Positions 1 through 6,697 of a DNA stretch of 17,171 nucleotides are shown here, piece by piece. Below the pieces are notes generated by a model. That model saw only the letters and a program-made list of their open reading frames with translations, had not been told where the DNA came from and ran no database searches. The stretch is from Mxb001 sp046046455. Its GTDB lineage: Bacteria > Actinomycetota > Actinomycetes > S36-B12. A program made the position numbers and the translations under genes. Position 1 is the stretch's first letter. Every line of letters starts with the position of its first letter. The stretch is taken from assembly GCA_046046455.1 (NCBI GenBank), contig JBJOJS010000091.1:1-17171 (forward strand). The letters are read 5' to 3'.

Positions 1-275
1 TGGACGTAGTAGCCGACACCGTCCTCGATCATCACGACAGCGCCCTGGTGATCCTTGATCGGTGTCTTGTCCTTGCTGAAGCGCGCATCCCGGTAGGGCC
101 GGTAGACCTTGCCCTCGCCGAACTCATCGGCGAGCTCGGCGAGCAGCTCGACCATGGGCTGCTTGATCGCCACGTCGTAGGTCGACCGATTCTTGTCCCA
201 CCACGCCTTGGTGTTGTGCGTGGCCAACTCCTCGTAGAACGCGAACGCCGCTGGCGGGAATCCGGTGAAGGTCAC
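1..275 (-). CDS. DUF2461 (TIGR02453) family protein, partial (C-terminus outside window)
   Basis: The 91 visible residues begin with a TFTGFPPAAFAFYEEL segment, followed by NTKAWWDKN, an RPYRDARFSKDK motif and KTPIKDH. This is the conserved N-terminal layout of the DUF2461/TIGR02453 family, whose biochemical role is unknown to me. The family is normally a little over 200 residues, so more than half is missing beyond the left edge. I place the start at the GTG at 275 rather than the in-frame ATG at 296. A TAGCCT -10 box ends exactly 7 nt upstream of the GTG, as in other genes here, and family members usually begin at the TFTGF segment. With the ATG start, the first codons would overlap the promoter and abut the palindromic repeat. 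Family assignment is firm; the start is an inference. Confidence 0.85.
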   Translation of the reverse strand, partial: MTFTGFPPAAFAFYEELATHNTKAWWDKNRSTYDVAIKQPMVELLAELADEFGEGKVYRPYRDARFSKDKTPIKDHQGAVVMIEDGVGYYV

Positions 276-282
276 GCGGCCG

Positions 283-288
283 AGGCTA
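283..288 (-). promoter_or_regulatory. Putative -10 box (TAGCCT) for a leaderless DUF2461 transcript
   Basis: TAGCCT on the minus strand is followed by 7 nt and then the GTG start. The same arrangement occurs upstream of at least four other genes in this window. No Shine-Dalgarno sequence can fit between the box and the start. The region where a -35 box would lie falls inside the palindromic repeat at 297-362. Confidence 0.5.
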
Positions 289-296
289 GTCCCCAT

Positions 297-362
297 CCGT
301 TGACTGCTACGCGTTGCGTCATATTTCGCGGGAAAAGTGACGCAACGCGTAGCAGTCAACGG
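297..362. repeat. Long perfect palindromic repeat, copy 1 (25-bp arms, 16-nt loop)
   Basis: Arms 297-321 and 338-362 are perfect reverse complements. They contain TTGACTGCTACGCGTTGCG and its complement. The loop at 322-337 can form a further 4-bp TTTC/GAAA stem. A second copy in the same orientation lies at 1360-1423. The two copies bracket the nuclease-like gene at 421-1365. There is no T-run, so it does not look like a standard terminator. A dispersed palindromic element or a protein-binding site is possible. Confidence 0.9.
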
Positions 363-420
363 TGCGGATGGTTGTGGATGACTGTTTGCGTGGCGACGTT
401 GCGTATCCGACCCTTGCGCC

Positions 421-1365
421 GTGACCCTGAACTCCACGCCACCGCAACGCATCGTGACGCGGTCCGATGCGATGGCGGGTGGCATGACAGGAGATCAGAT
501 CCGCCAGCGTGTCCGCAGTGGCCTGTGGACTCCCCTCGATCGAGGCACGTACCTCATCCACGCGGACGTCCCGGACGACCCCTTCGTGGCGGCGAGAAGA
601 GGGCACGTCGATCGATGCGTCGCAGCGGTACGTCGTCATCCGGGAACGGCCATCGGATTCGGCTCGTGCGCCATCGCTCGAGGGCTTCCGCTGGTGACGG
701 GCGTCCCCACGCTGGGGCAGCTCATCGTCCCCGATGGCGGCTGGACGGGGATCCGAAGTGGCGTCCGCTACCGCGCCATGCAGGTGGAGCCTGGCCATCT
801 CACTGACCTGGATGTGCATGGTGACGGCACGACGGTCCCCGTGACGACAGCAGCACGGACGTTGGCCGATGTGGCTCGCACGATGTCCCCGGCCGACGCG
901 ATTGCCGCGGGCGATGCCGCGCTCCGAGCAGGCATGACGACAGCGGACGAGGTGCTTCGCGTCCTCACGGGCATGTGGCATGTCCGCGGCTGCAGAACGG
1001 CGATGCCGCTCGTGGCGCTCTGGAATCCGCGCCGGGAGACGGCGTTGGAGTCGTGGTCGGCCCTGCGCTTTTGGGAGTGGGGACTGCCCGACCCCACTCC
1101 GCAGGTGGACTTCTACGACGAGGAGGGATTCATCGGCCGCGTGGACTTCTACTGGGATGAATTCGGCGTCATCGGAGAAGCAGACGGCCGGTCGAAGTAC
1201 GGCGAGCCAGGTGCGCTGTACGCCGAGAAGCGACGCGAGGATCGGCTGCGACGTGCGGCAGGATGCCGGGAGGTCATCCGATGGGGCTGGATCGACCTGC
1301 GTCCACCGCACGACCGCGCACTCCTGGCGCGACTCTCCGGATCCCTGAGGCGCCACCCACGTTGA
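421..1365 (+). CDS. AbiEi-like N-terminal domain / DUF559-like PD-(D/E)XK endonuclease domain protein
   Basis: The protein has 314 residues. Residues 8-48 (IVTRSDA, MTGDQIRQRVRSG, LDRGTYL) resemble the winged-helix N-terminus of AbiEi-type type IV antitoxins. Residues 205-295 resemble the Vsr-like DUF559 nuclease fold: E210 in ETALES, D242 in GRVDFYW, then E253-A-D255-G and K259, a plausible PD-(D/E)XK metal site. Such fusions are common orphan genes in actinobacteria; their function is not established. No cognate AbiEii-type nucleotidyltransferase toxin is adjacent, so a classic toxin-antitoxin pair is not supported. The GTG start at 421 gives the AbiEi-like N-terminus, but no clear Shine-Dalgarno sequence precedes it. 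The gene sits alone between two copies of a palindromic repeat. Its TGA stop (1363-1365) lies within the right-hand copy. This suggests mobility or acquisition, which I infer rather than see. Confidence 0.8.
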   Translation: MTLNSTPPQRIVTRSDAMAGGMTGDQIRQRVRSGLWTPLDRGTYLIHADVPDDPFVAARRGHVDRCVAAVRRHPGTAIGFGSCAIARGLPLVTGVPTLGQLIVPDGGWTGIRSGVRYRAMQVEPGHLTDLDVHGDGTTVPVTTAARTLADVARTMSPADAIAAGDAALRAGMTTADEVLRVLTGMWHVRGCRTAMPLVALWNPRRETALESWSALRFWEWGLPDPTPQVDFYDEEGFIGRVDFYWDEFGVIGEADGRSKYGEPGALYAEKRREDRLRRAAGCREVIRWGWIDLRPPHDRALLARLSGSLRRHPR

Positions 1366-1423
1366 CTGCTACGCGTTGCGTCATATCTCGGCGGAAAAGT
1401 GACGCAATGCGTAGCAGTCAACG
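1360..1423. repeat. Long palindromic repeat, copy 2 (24-bp arms, 16-nt loop)
   Basis: Arms 1360-1383 and 1400-1423 pair throughout except for one G/T position (1375 with 1408). That position would still pair as G-U in a plus-strand transcript. Over the shared 64 positions it differs from the copy at 298-361 at only four: three in the loop and one in the arm. It has the same orientation as copy 1. The stop codon of the upstream nuclease-like gene falls inside its left arm. Confidence 0.9.
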
Positions 1424-1425
1424 AA

Positions 1426-1457
1426 GGAGGGGGCGGGCCCATGGGCCCGCCCCCTCC
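1426..1457 (-). terminator. 32-bp perfect GC-rich palindrome downstream of groEL
   Basis: GGAGGGGGCGGGCCC at 1426-1440 is mirrored by its reverse complement at 1443-1457 around an AT centre. It lies about 50 nt after the groEL stop, between two convergent genes. It is likely a transcription terminator and could act in both directions. It lacks a clear T-tract on either strand, so the assignment rests on position and stem strength. Confidence 0.55.
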
Positions 1458-1473
1458 GTGAACGCGTAGACGA

Positions 1474-1497
1474 GAAGTCCACGCTGTCGTGGACTTC
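1474..1497 (-). terminator. Second hairpin directly after groEL
   Basis: GAAGTCCACG (1474-1483) and CGTGGACTTC (1488-1497) form a perfect 10-bp stem with a 4-nt loop, 8 nt beyond the groEL stop codon. With the palindrome at 1426-1457 it could form a tandem terminator or an mRNA 3'-end stabiliser. No T-run follows on the minus strand. Confidence 0.45.
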
Positions 1498-1505
1498 CGA
1501 CTTCG

Positions 1506-3140
<1,635 letters not shown>

Positions 3141-3167
3141 GGGGTGAGGTTCCTCCCGGAACGACGT

Positions 3168-3183
3168 GAGGGGGGATCCCCTC
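3168..3183 (-). promoter_or_regulatory. Small hairpin in the groEL leader
   Basis: GAGGGG (3168-3173) and CCCCTC (3178-3183) can form a 6-bp stem with a 4-nt loop, about 12 nt upstream of the groEL Shine-Dalgarno sequence in the transcribed leader. It may affect leader stability or ribosome access. The stem is short, so this is only a candidate. Confidence 0.25.
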
Positions 3184-3245
3184 CTTCGTTGCCGATGCCC
3201 GCGACGGACGGCCCCGTATCCGACGGAGCCTCATCGGCCAGATTG

Positions 3246-3272
3246 CTGTCACTCGGACTGCTCGAGTGCTAA
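3246..3272. promoter_or_regulatory. Second, degenerate CIRCE-like operator
   Basis: CTGTCACTC, a 9-nt spacer and GAGTGCTAA repeat the CIRCE layout directly downstream (on the groEL strand) of the main CIRCE. The GAGTGCTAA half is perfect; the other half matches 6 of 9 consensus positions. It lies around and just after the predicted groEL transcription start, where a repressor would block elongation or open-complex formation. Confidence 0.6.
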
Positions 3273-3276
3273 GTCA

Positions 3277-3305
3277 TTTTTAGCACTCTCGGCCCTAGAG
3301 TGCAA
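3277..3305 (-). promoter_or_regulatory. groEL promoter (-35 TTGCAC, -10 TAAAAA)
   Basis: On the minus strand TTGCAC (3300-3305) is separated by 17 nt from TAAAAA (3277-3282), a good housekeeping sigma-factor arrangement. Both hexamers overlap the CIRCE operator, so HrcA binding would block RNA polymerase. The predicted start near 3270 gives a leader of about 130 nt. Confidence 0.7.
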
Positions 3306-3306
3306 A
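3280..3306. promoter_or_regulatory. CIRCE operator (HrcA-binding site)
   Basis: TTAGCACTC, a 9-nt spacer, then GAGTGCAAA. This matches the CIRCE consensus (TTAGCACTC-N9-GAGTGCTAA) at 17 of 18 arm positions. CIRCE is the known operator of the heat-shock repressor HrcA. It overlaps the groEL promoter and lies between two divergent genes. Confidence 0.95.
3296..3301 (+). promoter_or_regulatory. Possible -10 box (TAGAGT) for the divergent membrane-protein gene
   Basis: TAGAGT fits the TANNNT pattern and overlaps the right half of the CIRCE operator. It is about 41 nt upstream of the ATG at 3343. If used, this divergent gene would also be under HrcA control. No convincing -35 box was found, so the call is weak. 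Confidence 0.3.
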
Positions 3307-3342
3307 CTCAGGAGGTGTACGCCGTAGGGCATCCTTGGGGCC

Positions 3343-3843
3343 ATGGCCACGGCAGAACCGTCCTCCGCCCCATCCCCCTCCTCGCACACCCCCGCCCCTG
3401 CGGAGGCGGCACGGGGTCGCGGCCTGGTCATCACCGGAGCGATCCTCGTGGTGCTCTACCTCATCGCGGCGATCGCCCTGCTGGTGTGGTTCCTCTCAGG
3501 ACTTGTCACCTCACCCGAGGCCATGTCCATGGTCTTCCCCTTCTGGCTCTTCGCCTTCCTCATGGCCACACCCCTGTGGGTCGGGGGGATCGCGATGCTG
3601 GGATCCGGCCGGGCCCGGCAGCGCGGCCCGGTGAGAGGAGCGGTCATCGCGTGGATCTTGGCCATAGGGGGCATGCCCGCCATCGGGGTGCTCCTGACGA
3701 CCACCATCTCCCTCGTCACCTCGGGTCTGGATTCCCTCGGTGGCGTGGCCTTCGCGGCGCTGATCATCGGCATCCCGGTGCTGACCGTGGTCGCACTGGC
3801 GGGCGGGGCATGGCTCACCTGGGGTCGGCCGCGCGCCGCCTAG
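3343..3843 (+). CDS. Small four-helix membrane protein of unknown function
   Basis: I do not recognise this 166-residue protein. Its first 25 residues are rich in Ser, Pro and Ala and probably cytosolic. Four hydrophobic stretches follow, at about residues 28-52, 64-86, 98-124 and 132-158, each long enough to span the membrane. No catalytic motif or cysteine pair is visible. It starts at an ATG with only a weak purine-rich TTGGGG just upstream; a strong AGGAGG lies 27 nt upstream, too far to use. It is divergent from groEL across a 202-bp region containing CIRCE, and convergent with the DUF3263 gene, 36 nt separating the stops. An overlapping frame starting at 3300 is also open but lacks membrane segments or recognisable features, so I prefer this frame. 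Confidence 0.7.
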   Translation: MATAEPSSAPSPSSHTPAPAEAARGRGLVITGAILVVLYLIAAIALLVWFLSGLVTSPEAMSMVFPFWLFAFLMATPLWVGGIAMLGSGRARQRGPVRGAVIAWILAIGGMPAIGVLLTTTISLVTSGLDSLGGVAFAALIIGIPVLTVVALAGGAWLTWGRPRAA

Positions 3844-3879
3844 CGGGTGGTGGCCGCCGAGCTGCCCGGGGAGTCGCGG

Positions 3880-4182
3880 CTAGCGGGCGTCGAGGTCGAT
3901 GCCGAGGCGGCGAGCGGAGCGGACCCGCTGGCGAGCCGAGCGCATACGGCGCAGGCGCTTGACCAGCATGGGGTCGAAGGCAAGCGCCTCCGGCGTGTCG
4001 ATGAGGCCGTTGAGGATCTGGTAGTAGCGCGTCGAACTCATCTCGAAGAGATCGCGGATCGCCTGCTCCTTCGCGCCTGCGTACTTCCACCACTGGCGCT
4101 CGAATTCGAGGATGCGCCGATCGCGGTCGGAGAGTGCAGCTGCTGCCGGATCGTGATCGAGGCGTGCAGCGCCCGAGTCCAT
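3880..4182 (-). CDS. DUF3263 domain-containing protein
   Basis: The 100-residue protein matches the actinobacterial DUF3263 family. It has LSDRDRRILEFERQWWKYAG, then AKEQAIRDLFEMSSTRYYQILN, IDTPEALAFDPMLVKRLRR and a very basic Arg-rich tail. The helical middle (AIRDLFEMSSTRYYQILN) looks like a helix-turn-helix, so DNA binding is plausible; the family has no function known to me. The frame stays open to 4272, but the ATG at 4182 is preferred. It has AAGGAG at 8-nt spacing, and the conserved domain starts about 17 residues later, while the upstream extension resembles no family member. It lies 82 nt downstream of the potassium-channel gene on the same strand, with palindromes in the gap that may regulate it. 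Confidence 0.9.
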   Translation of the reverse strand: MDSGAARLDHDPAAAALSDRDRRILEFERQWWKYAGAKEQAIRDLFEMSSTRYYQILNGLIDTPEALAFDPMLVKRLRRMRSARQRVRSARRLGIDLDAR

Positions 4183-4190
4183 GCCGACGG

Positions 4191-4196
4191 CTCCTT
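4191..4196 (-). promoter_or_regulatory. Shine-Dalgarno AAGGAG fixing the DUF3263 start
   Basis: AAGGAG on the minus strand lies 8 nt before the ATG at 4182. This ideal spacing argues for that start rather than the GTG at 4272. Confidence 0.8.
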
Positions 4197-4206
4197 CAGG
4201 GAGAGA

Positions 4207-4226
4207 CGGGTGCCGAACGGCACCCG
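4207..4226. repeat. Palindrome CGGGTGCCG-AA-CGGCACCCG upstream of DUF3263
   Basis: Two perfect 9-nt arms around AA, located 11 nt upstream of the DUF3263 Shine-Dalgarno sequence. It could be a repressor site or a hairpin in the mRNA leader, or could end the upstream channel transcript. Confidence 0.55.
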
Positions 4227-4249
4227 GAGTGGTCCCGTCATCGTAGGAG

Positions 4250-4263
4250 TTGACCGCGGTCAA
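4250..4263. repeat. Perfect 14-bp palindrome TTGACCGCGGTCAA
   Basis: The palindrome ends one nucleotide short of the stop codon of the potassium-channel gene. It includes a TTGACC that could serve as a -35 box on either strand. It resembles a dimeric repressor operator more than a terminator. The partner regulator is unknown. Confidence 0.5.
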
Positions 4264-4264
4264 G

Positions 4265-5176
4265 TCATTCACCGTCGCTGCCGCGCGTCGCGGGTGCTTC
4301 CGTGAGGCGATCCGCGATCGCGCGCACCTGCTCCTCCATCGACTTCAGGTGGGCGAGCACGTCTTCGAGCCGCGGTTCATCCGCACCCGAGGTCGGACCG
4401 ATGGCGGGAGACGGATGTGGATCGACGGACGACTGTGACTCCTGTGACTCCTGTGATGAACTGCTCGCATTCGACGAGTTGCCCGTGTTGATGAAGCGAC
4501 TCGCCACGGCGGCGGTAACCGCGCCGACGGCGGCCGCTCCCGTGAACATGATGAGGACGGCGACGACGCGGCCGCCGACCGTCACGGGCGTGAAGTCGCC
4601 ATACCCGACCGTCGTCACCGTCACGAACGCCCACCACACCGCGTCGCCGTACGACGTGATGTTGGCCCCGGGCGCATTGATCTCGAACATCAAGGTGAAG
4701 AGCGAGCCGAAGATCACGACGGTGAGGACGGCGTAGAGCGCGTAGAGACCGACGATCTTGGCCAGGGCGTTGCGATCGCGCGCCACGCGCATGACCGCCG
4801 CGATGACCAGGATGATGCGCAGCGGTGGGAAGGCCAAGGCAACGGCGAACGGCCAATTGCGCTTGAGGAAATCTCTCTTGTTGGGGTCGAGGATGAATCG
4901 GATCGACAGATCGATGGCGAAGATCAGCCACGTGAGCAGGCTGATGGTGAAGCCCTCGCTGCGGTAGAGCGGGCTGAGCGACGGTGCCCATGAGAAGAAG
5001 GTGGACACGAGCCATGCCACCGCGGCGATGAACATCGGCACCGACGAGACGGAGTTGTACCAGCGCTGGGCCGGGGTCAGTTCGTCCGGATTCGGTGGGG
5101 TGATGAGTCGCTGCCATGCGCTCACCTTCGGGGGAGTGGCCGCGCTCGTGGCGTCGGCACCGGTGGATCCAGCCAT
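4265..5176 (-). CDS. Voltage-gated-type potassium channel with TVGYGD filter
   Basis: The 303-residue membrane protein carries the K+ selectivity filter TTVGYGD (residues 188-194) after the pore helix SYGDAVWWAFVT. Hydrophobic segments near 46-62, 77-97, 108-130, 140-164 and 203-227 fit an S1-S6-like fold with pore loop. The S4-like stretch (LRIILVIAAVMRVARDR, 119-135) has a few spaced arginines, fewer than strong voltage sensors, so voltage gating is uncertain. The cytosolic tail holds a Ser/Gln-rich linker and an acidic helix (RLEDVLAHLKSMEEQVRAIADRL, in two segments) likely to form a coiled coil aiding tetramerisation. It is the second gene of an operon with the CPBP protease: 12 nt separate the genes and its GAGAGG ribosome site (5185-5190) overlaps the protease stop codon, indicating coupled translation. 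Confidence 0.9.
   Translation of the reverse strand: MAGSTGADATSAATPPKVSAWQRLITPPNPDELTPAQRWYNSVSSVPMFIAAVAWLVSTFFSWAPSLSPLYRSEGFTISLLTWLIFAIDLSIRFILDPNKRDFLKRNWPFAVALAFPPLRIILVIAAVMRVARDRNALAKIVGLYALYAVLTVVIFGSLFTLMFEINAPGANITSYGDAVWWAFVTVTTVGYGDFTPVTVGGRVVAVLIMFTGAAAVGAVTAAVASRFINTGNSSNASSSSQESQESQSSVDPHPSPAIGPTSGADEPRLEDVLAHLKSMEEQVRAIADRLTEAPATRGSDGE
4433..4459 (-). repeat. 9-bp tandem repeat within the channel gene (SQE linker)
   Basis: CTGTGACTC occurs twice in succession (4433-4441, 4442-4450), followed by a partly matching third unit (4451-4459). On the coding strand it encodes the Ser-Gln-Glu repeats between the last membrane helix and the tail coiled coil. Being in frame, unit gain or loss would only change linker length. 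Confidence 0.75.
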
Positions 5177-5188
5177 GGCGGAAGCCTC

Positions 5189-5941
5189 TCAGATCCCCCG
5201 CCCGCGACGACGCCAGCGGATGATGGTCCACGAGAAGAAGTACCCCATGCCATTGGTCGCCCAGTGCAGGCCCATGGGTGCGAGGACGCTGCCCGAGACC
5301 AGGCGCAGGGCGGCGAAGATCACTCCGGCGATCGTCGTCGTAAGCACCGACAGGGCCACCGCGAGGATGTTGCCGCGCCTTCCCTCACCGACGACCGACC
5401 CCAGGGCAGCGCTCTGCTCATGGGTGCCGATCGACGGCAGGATGTGCCAGAGCCCGAAGAGGATGGCCGAGATCACGATCGCCCAGGTGATGCCGAAGCG
5501 ACGCGCGAGCATGGAGAACAGCACGGCCCGGAAGGCGATCTCCTCGAAGAGGACCGTGCCGAAGGGCACCTCGACGAGAGCCTGGAACATCAGCCGCGGC
5601 CCGCTCATCCCCGCGACCCGCTCGTCGTGCATCGCGTTGCGGCCCTTCTGGAAGGACGCCGCGATCAGGTAGCCGGCGGTGACGACGACGACACACCCAG
5701 CGCCCCAGAGGAAGCCGGGGACCAGGTAGGCCCAGCCGAGCCCCATGTCGGTCCAGCTGTTGCCGTCGAGGAGCCCGATCGCGAGCACCCCGAAGGAGCC
5801 ACCGATCGCCCACAGGAGGTAATGCCCTTGGGGGGCGACTCGGTTGTTGATGATGTTGAAGGCGATGAGCGCTGCGATGAGCAGAGCGAGCGGCCACCAC
5901 GGCAGGCCCGGCACCTGTGGGGGAGCCGTGATGGTGAGCAC
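5189..5941 (-). CDS. CPBP family intramembrane glutamic endopeptidase
   Basis: The 250-residue membrane protein has the three CPBP/Abi (CAAX-protease-like) motifs: EEIAFR (E133, E134, R138), FGLWH (F162, H166) and a late H226xxxN230 in GLHWATN. These residues form the active site of family M79/U48-type membrane proteases. About six to eight hydrophobic segments are visible, and the protein ends in a basic RWRRRGRG tail. Bacterial members have been linked to peptide processing and bacteriocin immunity; the substrate here cannot be inferred. The GTG at 5941 is supported by a TAGGCT -10 box 6 nt upstream, giving a leaderless transcript. It leads an operon with the potassium channel and is divergent from the TIGR03089 gene across only 29 nt. 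Confidence 0.9.
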   Translation of the reverse strand: MLTITAPPQVPGLPWWPLALLIAALIAFNIINNRVAPQGHYLLWAIGGSFGVLAIGLLDGNSWTDMGLGWAYLVPGFLWGAGCVVVVTAGYLIAASFQKGRNAMHDERVAGMSGPRLMFQALVEVPFGTVLFEEIAFRAVLFSMLARRFGITWAIVISAILFGLWHILPSIGTHEQSAALGSVVGEGRRGNILAVALSVLTTTIAGVIFAALRLVSGSVLAPMGLHWATNGMGYFFSWTIIRWRRRGRGI

Positions 5942-5947
5942 CCTGCG

Positions 5948-5953
5948 AGCCTA
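5948..5953 (-). promoter_or_regulatory. Putative -10 box (TAGGCT) for leaderless CPBP operon
   Basis: TAGGCT on the minus strand ends 6 nt before the GTG at 5941. It is one of a divergent pair of -10 boxes separated by only 4 nt from the TIGR03089 box at 5958-5963. Confidence 0.55.
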
Positions 5954-5957
5954 CGAC

Positions 5958-5963
5958 TAGCGT
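5958..5963 (+). promoter_or_regulatory. Putative -10 box (TAGCGT) for leaderless TIGR03089 transcript
   Basis: TAGCGT is followed by exactly 7 nt and then the ATG at 5971. This supports the ATG over the in-frame GTG at 5962, which would lie inside the box. Confidence 0.55.
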
Positions 5964-5970
5964 GGGATCG

Positions 5971-6693
5971 ATGACGCCGTACGCCGCCCTGCTCGACCGC
6001 ATCCGCCGTGATCCCGCCGCTCCCCTGCTCACCTACCGCGATCTCGCAAGCGGCGAGCGCATGGAACTGTCCGCGGTGAGCCTGGGCAATGCAGTCGCCA
6101 AGACAGCGGGACTCCTGCGTGACGAGATCGACGCCTCGCCGGGCGATGTCATCGGCATCCATCTCCCGCAGCACTGGCAGCGCATCGTCTGGTTCGGCGC
6201 CTGCGCGGCGACGGGCACGATCTTCGCCGCGGGTTCGCCTCCGCAGGAGTGCGACGTACTCGTCGTGGACCGCGCGCATCTAGGACTCGTGGGCAGGGCG
6301 CAGGACACCGTGCTCGTCTCGCTCGCACCCTTCGGCCTGCCCGACGGGGGTGAGATCCCTACCGGAGTGATCGAGGCAGCCGTAGCCATGCGAGGGCATC
6401 CCGATGCATTCACACCCTGGGAGACGCCAACGGATGGCACTCCGCTCCTGAGGGATGGCGACGGAGGCATCACCCACGGACAGGTGATGGATCAGGCCGC
6501 TCGCGAGCTCTCACGACGGGGCGTGGAGGCAGGGCAGCGCTTCGCGCTGATCGCTCCCGATCCGCTCGCCGACATCCTCGGGCTCGCCGGCCCCCTGATC
6601 AGCGGAGGATCGGCGGTGCTCCTAGCGCATCCCGAGGCAGGCGATGTCCGCAGGACCCTCATCGAGGAAGGCGTTGCTCCGGGAGGAGGATGA
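5971..6693 (+). CDS. TIGR03089 family protein (AMP-binding-enzyme-like)
   Basis: The 240-residue protein begins MTPYAALLDRIRRDPAAPLLTYRD, written here as two adjoining segments MTPYAALLDRIRRDP and AAPLLTYRD, typical of the actinobacterial TIGR03089 family. The family resembles the N-terminal part of acyl-CoA synthetase-type AMP-binding enzymes, seen here in LLTYRD, PGDVIGIHLP, WFGACAATGTIFA and later GGSAVLLAH. It is much shorter than real adenylating enzymes (over 500 residues) and lacks the glycine-rich P-loop and C-terminal lid, so catalysis is doubtful. As I recall, Rv3268 in M. tuberculosis is such a protein beside an LCP gene, and an LCP gene also lies nearby here. Its C-terminal GGG codons form the ribosome site of the next gene. 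Family call is solid; function unknown. Confidence 0.85.
   Translation: MTPYAALLDRIRRDPAAPLLTYRDLASGERMELSAVSLGNAVAKTAGLLRDEIDASPGDVIGIHLPQHWQRIVWFGACAATGTIFAAGSPPQECDVLVVDRAHLGLVGRAQDTVLVSLAPFGLPDGGEIPTGVIEAAVAMRGHPDAFTPWETPTDGTPLLRDGDGGITHGQVMDQAARELSRRGVEAGQRFALIAPDPLADILGLAGPLISGGSAVLLAHPEAGDVRRTLIEEGVAPGGG
6685..6689 (+). promoter_or_regulatory. Shine-Dalgarno GGAGG of the Ser-triplet gene, inside the TIGR03089 gene
   Basis: GGAGG lies 8 nt before the ATG at 6698, overlapping the last codons of the TIGR03089 gene. The ideal spacing fixes the start of the small gene and links its translation to that of its neighbour. Confidence 0.85.
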
Positions 6694-6697
6694 GGAC

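Noticed and set aside
319..1356. A 345-codon minus-strand frame opposite the nuclease-like gene
   Set aside because: The plus-strand protein has clear AbiEi-like and nuclease motifs; the antisense product is Arg/His-rich and motif-free.
421..1365. Complete type IV toxin-antitoxin system
   Set aside because: Only an AbiEi-like domain is present; no AbiEii nucleotidyltransferase lies on either side.
297..1423. Integron gene cassette with attC sites
   Set aside because: The arms are nearly perfect palindromes lacking the RYYYAAC/GTTRRRY core orientation and extrahelical bases of attC sites; no integrase is nearby.
3300..3962. A 220-codon frame overlapping the small membrane protein
   Set aside because: It is Gly/Arg/His-rich with no membrane segments, starts within CIRCE and runs past the convergent DUF3263 stop.
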